A DNA stretch of 64,000 nucleotides from Scalesia atractyloides (Eukaryota; Streptophyta; Magnoliopsida; Asterales; Asteraceae): positions 34,357,126-34,421,125 of the forward strand of contig CAMTDV010000017.1 in assembly GCA_947069175.1 (NCBI GenBank), read 5' to 3'. Within the stretch, counting starts at the first letter, position 1. Every line of letters starts with the position of its first letter. Shown one piece after another: positions 47,017-58,853 of the stretch. A model generated the notes under the pieces. It worked only from the letters and a program-made list of their open reading frames with translations, had not been told where the DNA came from and did not search any database. The translations under genes were made by a program, and so were the position numbers.

Positions 47017-48959
47017 TTGGTTTGAGCGAAACAAAGTACAAGAAGGTAAGTACTTGAACTCAAACCTGTGTACTCTTGTGATTTGTGACCCGTACAATCC
47101 GAGACTCCATCAAGACCCGAAGGTAAAACCGAATGAAAACATGTATATGTACACTTATATAAAGGAACTAACTGTGTGGTATATGTAAGATAAGCTTGGA
47201 TAAATAAGAAGGACGATCCAAGGATGTGATCTAGAGCAAGCGCCAAAACATGAGATTGAATTATCGGATCCTAGGCACCCAATTTTAATAAGTATAGGTA
47301 CCGGTATTGGGAGATTCTCCCGAGTTTAATTGCCTAAATCGGTGAGTTAAAGTACCTGGAGGTGATTTGAATACCAGAAGACGATAAGCAAGGCAAAAGA
47401 CATTGTTCGGGATGAGTTTATGCTTAGAGGATAGCTTGGAAGCCTGAATAATATGGAAGAATGAAGTTCAGGGGCCTACTGGTCATTTTTTTGAAAGACA
47501 AAAAGGAAGAAAGGAGCAATTTGAGAAACCCGCCGTAAGCTACGATAGGTTGGCCTTAACTTACGGCGAGGTCTGTTTACAAGGAAGATCAACAGCAAGT
47601 GAGCACCCTAACGTACGGCTGAGGGCCGTAGGTTACGACGAAGCAATATATGAACAAACATTAACCGTCGTAGCTTATGGCGGGATCCGGATTGAAACAC
47701 AGGATTTGGTTTCAAACAAAAGACAATGATATTGTCTTGATAAGGGTTTAAAGATGTTGTACGAACTGAAACCCACTTCTCCGGGCATAAGGTGATGATT
47801 ACATGAAGGCACAGAACTAGTATGTGGATTGTGCGCCTTGCCAGTGTGCAAGAAGCATATGACGCTCGTGAGACCATGATAATCATCATGGGTATGCCCG
47901 GTAGAATTGGAAAGTAATTGGTCGCGTGTGAGAAAGGAACAATAAGACTCCCAAGTAACTTGGGAGCATTATATTTTGAATGAAAAATAGGAAGTAAAGG
48001 TATGAGTCCGTAAGAAAGAATGGACCAACCAAGTATGAATGACATGCTTGAATCTGTAACTGAAGATGGATTCAAAACATAAAAAGAATGAAAAGTATGA
48101 AAGAAAGGTTTGAATCCGTGAGGCAGATTCAAAACATAAAAAAAGAATGAAAAGTATGAAAGAAAGGTTTGAATATGTGAGACGGATTCAAAATATAAAA
48201 ATAATGCAAAATATGAAAGAAAGGTTTGAACCCGTGAGACGGATTCAAAACATAAAAAGAACGGAATTAACCTACATAAGAATGTGTTGACAGTTTGACC
48301 ATGTTGGAGTCAAACGGTTTATATGAATAAGTATAAAGTAAATGGCGATAGGATAACAAGAGGATGATTGTAATTGGCAAGCAAACATAAACTTTTATTG
48401 AAAGAAAGAATATTAGAAATCAAGTCATGAGAGTTGGGGTGAATAACAAGTTACGGGCCAAATGAATGGCTTAAGTATTGACGAGAAAGAAGGTTTTTGC
48501 AAGAAATGCTAAAACAATGAAATGATATTTTTGTAAACATGTTTGCTCCGGAGGTAAATACAACACATACTCCAAATACGTAAAAATAAATAATAAGTGG
48601 CAGTTTGACCTAGAAAATGTTAAACTGCAGAAGTTGGCAAATAATTATTTACAAATTGTGAGAGTACTATGTAAGAAATGTGTAATGTAGTATACCAAGT
48701 AAGTTAAGGATTTGTGAAGGAATACATGTGAATTAAATGCAGAATACAATGGATAACCGAATGAAAATGGTATGTTAAAGAATGGTTATGTATTGACTCG
48801 TTATGAACGGGTCAAACTAATGAAAATGATATGTTAAGGAACGGTCGTGTATTGACCTGTTACGAATGGGTCAAACGAACTAATGTTTTAAAAGAATCTA
48901 GATAGGGATAGTATGTAAACAAGATGATTTGATAACGCCATACTTGAAGGAAATTTGAA
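47017..48959 (+). other. Internal non-coding region with hairpins and tandem repeats
   Basis: At 47530-47680 a motif around CGCCGTAAG ... CTTACGGCG occurs with variants (CGTACGGC/GGCCGTAGG, GTCGTAGCTTATGGCGG); the first pair makes a 9-base stem. At about 48050-48260 four ~60-base units contain GAATCCGTGAGACGGATTC or a variant, again a stem-loop (GAATCCGT/ACGGATTC), with CATAAAAAGAATGAAAAGTA between. Open frames on either strand show no domain. Confidence 0.7.
48055..48260 (+). repeat. Four ~60-bp tandem units with a stem-loop
   Basis: Units start near 48050, 48112, 48170 and 48228; each has AAAGAAAGGTTTGAA.CCGTGAG, then .CGGATTCAAAACATAAAA. The last is the best-kept stem. No coding role is visible. 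Confidence 0.8.
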
Positions 48960-48965
48960 CGAAAT

Positions 48966-49202
48966 GTGCTAATCCTTAATTTTATAGATGAGAGTGGTAG
49001 AACTCTTGGTGTGATAAAGCTAGTAGAGTTGGGAAAGGATGTGCACGAGCAGAAGCTCATCACATGGATGGATGAGATCAACCCCGTTATCGTATGGACT
49101 CGTGAAAGAGCGGGTAAATCCGGGTTGTGGTTCGTTGGATTGTGCCAAATTAGAGAGGTTAGTAAATTGTTTAACTTGTTGATGTTAAATAGAAATTTAT
49201 AG
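48966..49202 (+). other. 78-codon open frame, unknown
   Basis: A plus-strand frame includes DESGRTLGVIKLVELGKDVH and a run with WMDEINPVIVWTRERAG. Composition is more protein-like than its surroundings in this element, which could mean a captured host exon. There is no intact start context, I know no family for it, and it may be chance. Confidence 0.25.
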
Positions 49203-49852
49203 ATTGAATAGTACTTCCACGCGAACTAATGGTAGCACAAGTATGACACGATATAAAAGGTTTGATTTTTAGAGGTCAACAAAGGAAAGAAATTTTAGTT
49301 CGGATTTAATGTTATTTAGTAACGCACATATGTGTGTACAATAAGCAATGCGTAAAACAAACAGACGGACAACTCGAGTGGCAATAATGAAGTGATTTGG
49401 AATTTAATCTATGAGTATATGTAGTACCATGTAACGGTAGAAAACGTAGAATGATATGTAACACTCAAGTTCAGTAAGAATAAGTGTGTATGAAATAGCA
49501 GTTTTGTTGTGATAACGGCAATATAACTAAATGTTTATGATATAGAAATTATCATATTCTGACTTTTTTTTTGTGAATATGAAAGTAAATAGAAAGAATG
49601 TCAAGAATAAAATATCAAGCATGATTTATGAGTAAAAAGAGAAGTAATTGGTTCGTCATGATAACAAATGTATGAAAGTATTTTGCTTAAATTAAAAGGT
49701 AGAGACAAAACACATAATTACGTATGTTCGTGAATAAAGCCCTTTTGGAATGAGAAACGAATGAGTTCGTGACATGGTATGCCTCGGGAATGAAATGGAG
49801 GAGATAAATAACAGGAAGGTAAAGGTAGTTATAGTCCAATAGAAATGAGAAA

Positions 49853-49890
49853 GGTTTCGGGGACGAAACCTCCTTTAAGGAGGGTAGATT
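49853..49890 (+). other. Hairpin and polypurine tract of the nested element
   Basis: The stem GGTTTCG/CGAAACC with a 4-base loop (49853-49870) is followed by AAGGAGGGTAGAT directly before the 3' LTR. Compared with the AAATTTCG/CGAAATTT hairpin of the other two elements, both arms have changed in a matching way. Confidence 0.8.
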
Positions 49891-52880
49891 TGTAACGGCC
49901 CAAAACCCAAATGTTTTAACTCACGAATATGTTTCCTTATTTTTGGCATTGAGTGGTTTAACCAGTTTTAAATAACTTATTTAAAGTATGAGTTAAATAG
50001 TGGGAAGGAAGTTTGTGACAAATAAGAAAAATGGCAAACTTGAGGTACTAAACTTGGTGGACTGAAATTAAGTTTATATAAAAAAAAATACTAGAATGTG
50101 CATATGTGTGTGTGTGTCGTGTATGGAGAAGAAAAAGAGGAGTAATCCTCTTTCAAGAATAAGTATACAATTCCAACCCAAATCAAGATCAAATTTGATG
50201 TGAAATCAAAGCATGAATGAAGAATCCTTACCATCGAAGGCTAATAATCATGTGGTAAGTTGTAGAATTTAATTTGGTGATTTTGTATGAAGTGGGTTTA
50301 TGATCAATCCATGAAATTGTATGAAATTAAGCATAAATATGTGTTGAAATCACCATGTGGAATATGAATATGCAAGACTTTGAGTAAATCGATGTTTTGG
50401 GATGAAACCCACTTGTAGGAATAAGGATGATGATATGGGTGAATCACCCATGTCCAATTCTTGTGCAATTTACTATATGATGTTATATGTGATTTGTTCG
50501 TGTTAGTAAGCTAGTATATGGTATGGAAGTAATGTGAAATTTAGTTGTTCTTGATAAATGAAAGCAAGAGGAAGGAGATGAGCATAAAATACTTGTACAT
50601 TGTGCTTTATTTGTGTTACGCAAACCAAGTGTTTAGTTAAATGCCTAAGTGACAATTTGAGATGAAATTGTATGCTTACGATAGGTATAGAAGCTAACAA
50701 TGAAGTAATGAATGATAGATTAGCATGAGAAATGTTATTTTATGGATTACATGTGGGTATTTAATTTGGTAAAATGATTTTAGTAAGACGTATGCTTTAG
50801 GGGCTTGTACTCTAAGCTTGAATGATGGTGCACATCCTCTGTCGGACAAGTTGCTTAATGGTAATTCAAAAATGGATGAGTATTACATGTATAACGTATA
50901 GAATTACTAGTAAGGTTGAATGTTATGATTATATTAAAGTGACTACCTCTATAGGTGATTGTTAAATGTAGAATTATGAAAGCACTAGTATGTATAAAAT
51001 TGGTTATGCGTATATATTGTATATGTAACCAAGTGATCACATGTTGTATGAGTTCAACCACATGAATGTGAAATGCATATAGTGTGGGGTTAAGTTATAG
51101 CATGACAAAAGGAAAATATGTTTGTACACTATAGGTTAGTATGCTTAATGGTTGACTTCTGAAAAGTCAACGAATGTGGAAATGATATTGGTAGACTTTT
51201 TAACTTGATTCTAAGATTTGGAAAGTCATGTGGTGCGCGATAAATCATTAATTGTTATACTCTATAATAAGTTGAAAGGCGTGGACTCGAAATAATGGGA
51301 TTGTTAGCTAATGTATTATGTTGTTAGAATTTGACTAGTAAAGGTTGATGTAAGATATGAATGTAAAATGAATGTAATTGAGAATGTGTGTGTGCGCTAA
51401 TAATTTGGTAACCATAATGATATGAAAGTATAGGGATCATGTCAGGATGGATGAAAGCATGGAAGGCTAACGGGTCAAACAGAGGCGAGGAAGCGATCAC
51501 AAACGCGAACAATCAAGGTAAGTGATTCCAAACTCACTTACTAGTAACCAATGGAAATTGTGTATGTTAAATTTTTGGAAGTAATGTAAGAATGAGTGAT
51601 TATGTAAGACTGGATGATTATTAGTAGTACCCCGTTGTAACGGGACAAAAGTAGTTAACTAAATCGGTAAGTGATTCTGGAACTCAATTTATTATTATTC
51701 AATGAAGTTTTGTATGCAAGAGGAAATGGAATTATGAAAGGATGGATAAATAATGGTAGTACCAATGAAGTAATGTCATAACGAGTTATTTGTGGCTTAA
51801 CTATGACACATTATTGGGAGCAAACGGGTCAAACTTGGGATATGTTTGTCACAAGGATTAAGTTATGAAATACTTCTTGGAAATGATTAGAAATGATAAT
51901 ATAATGCCTTTTTTATGTATGGGTTAACTTATTAGAAGATTAAGTATTAAATGTCAGAAAAAGAGGGTCGGATGCCACAAAAAAAGGTGTAAATTAATAA
52001 AAAAAAAGATGACCAGATCAGTTACCCGTTCGTGTTGAGTTCTGACCCGGCCGGATCAGTGTTCAATAAAAATTCCCAGCTCAGTTACCCGGCCGTGTTG
52101 AGGTCTGACCCATCCGGGTCAGTGTTCTGTCCCAAATTTCTATATATGAGAAAGGTTGAGAGTTTATGCACATGTAATGGTTATCACTTGTTTGTATCGA
52201 TTATGTTAAACCCCTGAGGGTAGATAATCAACATGATAACATGGCTTACACCTTAAGACTTGGATGTTTAAATGTGTTAGGATGTAAAGCGTTAGTTTGT
52301 GTATGGATAGAAAGGAATATATGCACATGTTAGAATTTAGTATATGCGAACGTATGGAAATTGTATATGTATACATGGGTATTAATATGAATGAGATTAA
52401 ACTATACTAACCAAGCTACTTGAGAATGATTTGCAAGTATAGGTAATTGATGATGGGATCTCGAAGAATCGAACCGGAGTAGCATGATTGAGTTCGGAAG
52501 GATAACTTGATAAATCAGTATATGTAGAAAGAACGTGACGCGAATGTTAATTGTGTATATGTTTAAATTTATGTAAGGTATCACCAAATAATTACTAATG
52601 ATGTGGATGTATATGGTGACTGCAGGTTACACAGATCGACTTCATCATGCAATGCAAGCGGTTGAAGATCGAGTCAGAACATGGATTGTACGGGAGTGTG
52701 GTCAAGTAGTTTTATAAAAGTAGGTAATAATTTATCTCTTGAACAAGAATGAAAGATGTAATTCTTGTAAAAGAGTCATTTCAAATGGTTTTCAAGTATG
52801 CTAGAACGTTTGGAATGAAAGAAATTCTAGGTTCGTATTTCCGCTGCGTCTTTTTGGTTAAAACATGTTAGGATGTTACA
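49891..52880 (+). repeat. 3' LTR of the nested element
   Basis: 2,990 bases. It differs from the 5' LTR by point changes and small indels; the main one is ~65 bases near 51192-51260 (after GATATTGGTAGACTTTTTAAC) that is absent from the first LTR. That indel must postdate insertion, since LTRs are identical when an element inserts. Confidence 0.92.
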
Positions 52881-53219
52881 ATATAGCTATGTCAGAGTAT
52901 ATAGCTGCTGCAAGTTGCACTGCACAACTCCTATGGCATCTGAATCAATTACTTGATTTTGGTATAACTGCTCTAAAGACACCATTATTTTTAGATAGTC
53001 AAGTAATTGAAAACGTTATCAAGAACCCAATGTCACATTAAAAAAACAAAGAACATTGACATCCGTCATCACTTTGTAAGAGATTGTTACGAAAAGGGAT
53101 TGATTTCACTCTATCATGTTCCCACTGAAAATCAATTAGCAGATGTGTTCATGAAAGCCTTGGACACATCTACCTTTGAAAGATTGATCACAATAATTGG
53201 GATGCTAAATAAAGTTTGA
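52881..53219 (+). pseudogene. RNase H (second part) of the copia element
   Basis: Continues from 44077 after the nested element and one copy of ATATA. It gives AMSEYIAAASCTAQLLWHLN, then KNKEHIDIRHHFVRDCYEKG and HVPTENQLADVFMKALD, the conserved end of copia RNase H. It ends ERLITIIGMLNKV and a stop at 53217-53219. One stop lies within (SH-stop-KNKEH). Confidence 0.9.
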
Positions 53220-53856
53220 AAAATATTTCTTCAGAGCTCTAAATAAAAACATTAAAATGTTGTTTAGGAAATTCAAATTGGTTCTTTTAAAAGAGAAAAA
53301 GATTGATAAGATCACCAAAAACAAAAATTCAGTTTAAAAGAGTAAAAACAACTGTTTCCATGGTTCAAAAGTCTATTCAAATGTGAGAACCACTGTTTAA
53401 GGCAAAAGAACCATTGTTTTTTAAAACCACCGTTTGACTTTAAAAGTCAAACAGAGCCACTATTTCCATCCAAAAATCTGTTAAACCCTTCAAAGGTTTC
53501 AAAAACAGAGCTTCTTAGAACCCTGTTGACGAAAAGTCAAACAAACGTTACAAAACCACTAATTTGGTCACTCAAACGGCTGTTGAGCACAACAGAGGTT
53601 TCAATAAGATATTTTAAAAAAACAGACCCTATCTTTCTTTATCAACGGGTTATGTTAAACAGAGCTTTGATCAAACTGAGTTTTGGTCTAATTAATAAAA
53701 ACCCGCACATCATAAAAAAGGTAACCGTTTGGCCACGTCACACCTCTGTTGAAAACCCCTATAGAAACCCTAACCAAATAAAGGTTATCCTTACTTGTGC
53801 GACAAACGCTGTTTAAAAAAAAAAGACAAAAAACAAAATCTTCATTCCAAAATCAA
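53220..53856 (+). other. Non-coding spacer of the copia element
   Basis: AT- and A-rich, with AAAAACAGAGC-type short repeats (AAACAGAGCCACT, AAACAGAGCTTC, AAACAGAGCTTTG). It separates pol from the downstream ORF, as in copia elements with an extra 3' gene. Confidence 0.5.
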
Positions 53857-54860
53857 AATGATTTTCGATTCATATCTGCCCACTCAAAATATCATCTGCT
53901 TAAAAGATTTTCCAAAGAGTGAAGTTACTTTCACAATGGCTCTTTCGTTGAAACCACCCTACAACTAGTTTCCATACCTTGTGAAAACCTTTGCAAATAG
54001 AGAATTTCACTTGATCATTGATACTATCACCTCTTCTAAATATTACAACGCTCCTGTTGCTGATGCACACATTCACTTAGAAAATATGAAGATTTTTTTG
54101 GCAAAGTCAGATGTTTTGCTTCATGATGAAAAGTCGTACACTATCATTTCAACTGTGAACGGTACTGCCGTTCAAATTACACCGGAACTGATCTCCACTA
54201 CATTCGCCCGAGATGAGACAGGTAGTGAATCTTTTCCAAAAACTGATCTTCATCTTGATTTGTAGAAAGGGGGTATGATGATCAGTTGGCAGGTTCAACA
54301 ATTTTTAAACCTAATTTTCCACCTGCCATGACATTTTTCTTTCATACCCTACTTATATGTCTTTTACCCAAAACTACCGCTTATAATGAAATTCCATCGA
54401 AAACACAGTATTTGGGATATGCCATTTTAACAAAATCAAATTTTAAGCTTTCACAAGCTCTGTTTTTGGATATGGTTGCCAATGTAAAATCCAAGAAAGA
54501 TAAAAAGCCAAAAGTTTTTCTCCTGTACCCAAGACTTATCAGTTGGCTTTTGAAAGGGTCTTTGTAGAAAACATTTTTGCAAGAGGAGAGGGTCTTCAAA
54601 TTAAAAGTCCTTCTAACAAAACTTTTACTCACATGATGACCAAAAGTCAAGAAAATGTGAATGAGGAAAATGTTTTAGAAAATCCAACAACAGATGTTAT
54701 AACATCTGTTGTAGAGCCCATTGCTCCTGGTAACCACAATACACAACCTAGTGCTGAAGTGCATGAAGTTGTTGGAGATGAAGGTGATGATGGTGGCAAA
54801 ACTAAGGAGTCATCCAACTTCCATGTCGTGAAAAGGCTTCTGTGCCTTTTAATTTTTTGA
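53857..54860 (+). pseudogene. Extra 3' ORF of the copia element, unknown function
   Basis: From an ATG at 53857 the reading includes KDFPKSEVTFTMALSLKPP, a TAG at 53967-53969, then REFHLIIDTITSSKYYNAPV and TPELISTTFARDETG. A shift near 54265 leads to GSTIFKPNFPPAMTFFFHTL and YLGYAILTKSNFKLSQALF, and a further stop precedes ENIFARGEGLQIKSPSNKTF and an acidic tail (VHEVVGDEGDDGG). The position after pol and the size fit the extra gene of SIRE/Maximus-like copia elements, sometimes called envelope-like. I see no clear membrane segment or signal peptide, so I would not assign a role. It is broken at least three times. Confidence 0.6.
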
Positions 54861-55289
54861 TTATGTTTTATAACAACTTAAATTTACTTGGCATGCGCGC
54901 CATGGATTTGACCCCTTTGTGGGATGAACAATTTGCCAACTCTACTTGGCGTGTGGTGCGTTTATGTTAATGAAATGTATTGGTTTTTAACTTGTTACAA
55001 TATTTTCATGTTTAATAACTTTGTGTAGGTATCACGAATAAAGGTAGGTGTGACTCATGTGTGAACGGCACATGACCCGGCTTTGCGCTTGACATGATGG
55101 GAGCCCTGGAGATTAAGTGGTTCATTAGTTCGTAATTTAGCCGGAATGTTTTTGCGCATACCCAAAGTGATAAATGCATCTGTTACTTAGAAATATATAG
55201 GAAATAACAAAGAAAATAATGTAAACAACACTTTTATTGATAAACTTGTCAGGCGTAGGGCCATTGCGTACAAAGGTTGTGTTTTACAT
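54861..55289. other. Junction between copia remains and Tat fragment
   Basis: No gene was seen. The expected copia 3' LTR is not recognisable here, so the copia element is truncated or its end is buried under the next insertion. Confidence 0.45.
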
Positions 55290-56225
55290 GCAGCATTTTC
55301 TCAATTTTTGTGTGTTCCATGCGCGAGGAACAATGTGGCCATCTAAAGTACGCAATTCATACGCGCCTTTTCCAAGGACTTCGTGGACAATGTAAGGGCC
55401 TTCCCATTTAGGCGCGAGTTTTCGCGGGCGTTCGGATTAAAAGTACATATGCGCACCCGCACGTTGTAATACTTTTTTCTAATTTAGACTTGTATTTTGC
55501 TTCGAGGGCTGCATTTTTGCGCCTTTATTCGAGCAAGTCTAAATCAAGGTACGCCCCGCCTCATTATCAATTGAATTGATAGCCAACATGCGTAGTGAGG
55601 GGAGACCAATCTCTGCTGGGATAACTGCCTCTGAGCCATAGACTAGGCTAAAAGGGGTTTCGCCATTGCTTGTCTTGGCATGGTGTGATCAGTCCACAAT
55701 ATGCTAGGGAGCTCATTGACCCACCCTCTTCGCTTTGTGCCTAATCTTGTTTTGATCCCTTCAACTATACTTTTATTGATGCTCTCTACTTGACTGTTTT
55801 CTTGAGGGTGAGCAACAGAAGAAAAAATGTGTTCAATATTAGCTCCTTCATCCACTCTTGAAGGTCTTTCAGGGAAAAATTGGGGCCATTATCGGTGATG
55901 ATGCGTATACGCAACCCAAATCGACAGATAATATGCTCCCAAATGAACTTTCGGACCACCATCGCGGTCTTTGAAGCAAAGGCCTTAACATCCACCAGTT
56001 TTGTAAAATAATCCACCGCGACGATAATGAACTTTATCATGCCTGCAGCGTCGGGGAATGAGCCAACCATGTCAATGCCCTATTGTTGGAAAGGCCAAGC
56101 TGTTGAAACTAGGATCTGGGCGTTCTTCGGGCGAAAGGTTTTTTGGCGCATGGCATTAGCAAGAGTCACACTTGCGTAACTCTTTAATAGCGTCCAAGTC
56201 CATGCCAGGTCTATAATACCATGCG
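55290..56225 (-). pseudogene. Integrase fragment of a Tat-like Ty3/gypsy element
   Basis: The minus strand reads MVGSFPDAAGMIKFIIVAVD, YFTKLVDVKAFASK, FIWEHIICRFGLRIRIITDN, then in another frame HIFSSVAHPQENSQVESINK and EGIKTRLGTKRRGWVNELPS. These are the DDE core with DNG and the glutamate in QVES. Downstream, in broken frames, there is a tail with LGKGAYELRTLDG-like sequence near 55330-55400. The wording is that of the Tat/Athila side of gypsy, distinct from the element at 19975. There is no RT next to it; it is a fragment. Confidence 0.82.
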
Positions 56226-57759
56226 TTCATCACTTTTGCAACCACCGTGCGTGGTTATCTTGTGGTCGTGGGTTCGAGCCCCATGATGGATGCCAATGAA
56301 GAAACACCAAGTTAATCTAAAGGTTAACTTGTGGGTTTAGTCTCGTCAAAATAAGGGTAATCTTCTTTCTTCCTCGATTTCTTGCTACGAAGTCCTGCAA
56401 AACAAGACAACACCGTGAAGCTCGCTACAAGGGGGGGAATGTGGGGTTCTCCTTGTAACCATCCTCCGGCGTGAGAATAAGAACTTTCTTTGAGGATAAT
56501 AAGTGTGTGTAATAAGTGAGAGAGCAAGAGAGCGATCCTTAAACCTGGAGATGAAGTTCTCTATTTTAGCCGAAGAGAGTTGTGAAGGAGGCGGGCTGAT
56601 GGGCTTTGGGCCCTGACGTCGACAACAAGGAATATCTTGTTTGCCTCCTTGAACTCGACCGTTAGTGTTTGCAGTCGAAAGGGGAGTTGGCGCCCATTGA
56701 ATGGATCCATGTGGCCTGGTAGTTGTCCTTGTTGTCAGGTCTGTCATTAGTAGCTAAATGGAGATCATGGAGCAGTGATCGGCGCACGGTGATTTGTGAC
56801 ACGCCAGTGTCATTGAATACTTCTTGTCCCCTGTACGATTGTTCATCGTGAGGTATCGCTGGACATAGTCTATCGTGCACCTACTGGCCACCTGCTCTGA
56901 CATTCGTACCAGCTGTACTATTTCGAGCCGTCTTGCTGGCGCCATTTTATTGCAAAATGGACTAAGTATCACAGTTCATCTAATTTGGGTATCGTTCCTT
57001 GCGCGCGACCTAAGCTGTATCGTGTAGTCGGTGCAGGGTTTGGGACCATACCCCTTATATTTTTAGTACTGGTTGTAGGCTCTTAACAAATGGTACTAGA
57101 GTTGCCATTTAGCGATTTTAGTCTAGTTGCGACATGGATGGTGTTAGCATATGGTGTGACCTTAGCTGACTACACAGTGTGGAGAGTGGAGAGGTGGAGG
57201 GGAAACCTCTCCACGGTCCCTATGTCGCCCCACGAATGGCATTTAATGCCTTGGAGGGCAAGGGGCTTGAGGATCTTCACATGTAGTGCGGGGCACTTGG
57301 GTTGAGAGGTCGACGATGATGATTGGATAATGGGAGGTGGATGATGGTTTTTGAGGTTTGGAGAGGAAAGCCCCCTCTGCCTACGTGGCGGAAAACGTCC
57401 CTCCACCTTCACAACCACACCGAGTAGCCTTAGTTACCTAATTGACCTTAATTTAGTGGTGACCAAATGGATACATGGCTAAGTAGTACGCGCACTGTGT
57501 GATTGAGTTAGAGCAAAACAATCATGACGTCTTGTACCAACGTCTTTCCAAATGTGTCACGCTCAGAAAATGTCTCATGATAATAGAAAATGTTGAAACA
57601 TTACATTGAATCATACGTACTATTAATTATTCAAGGAGAGACCCACCACATCACATGCTTAGTTTTTATGAGAGGGTTTTTGGATGAAAACCCAATTACA
57701 CATCGGCAAAACGAAAAATCTCGAAGCAAGCTTCATGAGCTACTCTTCCTTTCACTATT
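56226..57759. other. Unassigned repeat-like DNA
   Basis: The interval is richer in GC than its surroundings and has long open frames on the minus strand (for example 56385-56747) without any known domain. A box-B-like GTGGGTTCGAGCCCC at about 56268 could be the tail of a tRNA-derived SINE. TGGTACTAGAGTTGCC near 57090 is loosely like a primer site. Nothing firm. Confidence 0.35.
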
Positions 57760-57900
57760 TAGGCCATGTTTGGGATTCCATTTAGAACCTTCTTATTAAC
57801 TTATTAACTTTTTAAGATGACTTTTTCTCTTATAAATGAATTTTGGAAAAATTAATAAGTTAATAAGGAGGTTTTAAATAGAATCCTAAACATGACCTTA
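57760..57900. mobile_element. 141-bp MITE
   Basis: TAGGCCATGTTTGGGATTC at the left pairs with GAATCCTAAACATGACCTTA at the right, and the inverted match continues through AACCTTCTTATTAACTTATT against AATAAGTTAATAAGGAGGTT. Almost the whole element folds back on itself. Such elements often lie near genes; this one is 1.7 kb upstream of the channel gene. A related GTGTTTGGGATTG start occurs at 61709 inside intron 1. Confidence 0.8.
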
Positions 57901-58853
57901 ATTTTACTAAAGAACCTCATATGACATATGAGAAGCTTTGGCTAAGTAGTTGTCTTTAACAACAAATAGGAAAGAGGAAGGAGACAAAGATCCGAATACA
58001 AGGTTGTTTTCAGTTTTTCTTTGCATTTTTTTATTCTTTTTGTTATATTAAAAACTAACAAGGATGTCACTTTGATCATAAAGAAATCTTGTGTACCTTA
58101 TATTTAAAATGGAGTTTACAGAATTGTATAGAAGCCTTATAAGATATGATATTATGATCACGTGAAATTTGGACATAGCAAATCGATATAAAATATACAA
58201 TAATAGTTGATAATAAATTACACTTTAGTCCTTCCCAACGGTCCAAACTATTTTCCATTATAACACGACCACATGTTTGTGGCGGTATATAAACCCCACT
58301 CAGAAATCGACTCATGAACAACCGACGTACGAAGCAACAGTGGCCCACAATAGATATTCATAATAATTGATTTGATAAATAAAATTATAAAATAAAACTT
58401 AATATATTTATTGAAGGAAACAATTTACTACCTTTCTCATATCTAAAAATTATACATTGCATTCAATATCTGGGATGTCACATAGCCGTCTTGCAAGGCC
58501 CCACATGGGGTTTTTTCGGACACGAGGACCAGCCAGCTTTCCGCCGTGTTTACGTTGGCTCACTGATTTGGTCACATTATGGATTTATTAGGGGAGTGAC
58601 ATCAACTCTCAACCAGTTAAATACAGATGTGCAAACGCTTATTGGGTACACTTGACTAATTGTTATGAATTCCCTAACGATATGCAGGATTCGCCTATAA
58701 ACAAATGGTTAAACACACCGTTAGTAGATACGATATTCAAACATTTGACATGAATTTTTAAAAAATTAACCAATATGAACTAATATTAAAGATGGAGGAT
58801 CCAAACTAAAATAAGTACAAAACTAAAGGTTTAAAGCAAAAATTCAAACAGAA
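57901..58853. other. Distal upstream region of the channel gene
   Basis: AT-rich non-coding DNA with no recognised repeat or gene. Confidence 0.45.

Larger units (their letters stand above)
44078..52880 (+). mobile_element. Nested LTR element without gag or pol (LARD-like)
   Basis: 8.8 kb inserted in the RNase H of the copia element. The LTRs 44078-47000 and 49891-52880 start TGTAACG.CCCAAAACCC and end TTAGGATGTTACA. The target duplication ATATA is perfect (44073-44077 and 52881-52885). An iMet primer site follows the first LTR and a polypurine tract precedes the second, so orientation is plus. The 2.9-kb internal region has no recognisable Gag, protease, RT or integrase. The size fits the LARD class (large non-autonomous derivatives). 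The LTR ends and the hairpin before the tract resemble those of the gypsy elements in the window. Confidence 0.92.

Noticed and set aside
47608..48132. 174-codon minus-strand ORF in the nested element
   Set aside because: Antisense and crosses the tandem repeats; composition is that of translated repeats.
56224..56320. tRNA-derived SINE
   Set aside because: Only a box-B-like GTGGGTTCGAGCCCC is present. There is no convincing box A, poly-A/T tail or target duplication.
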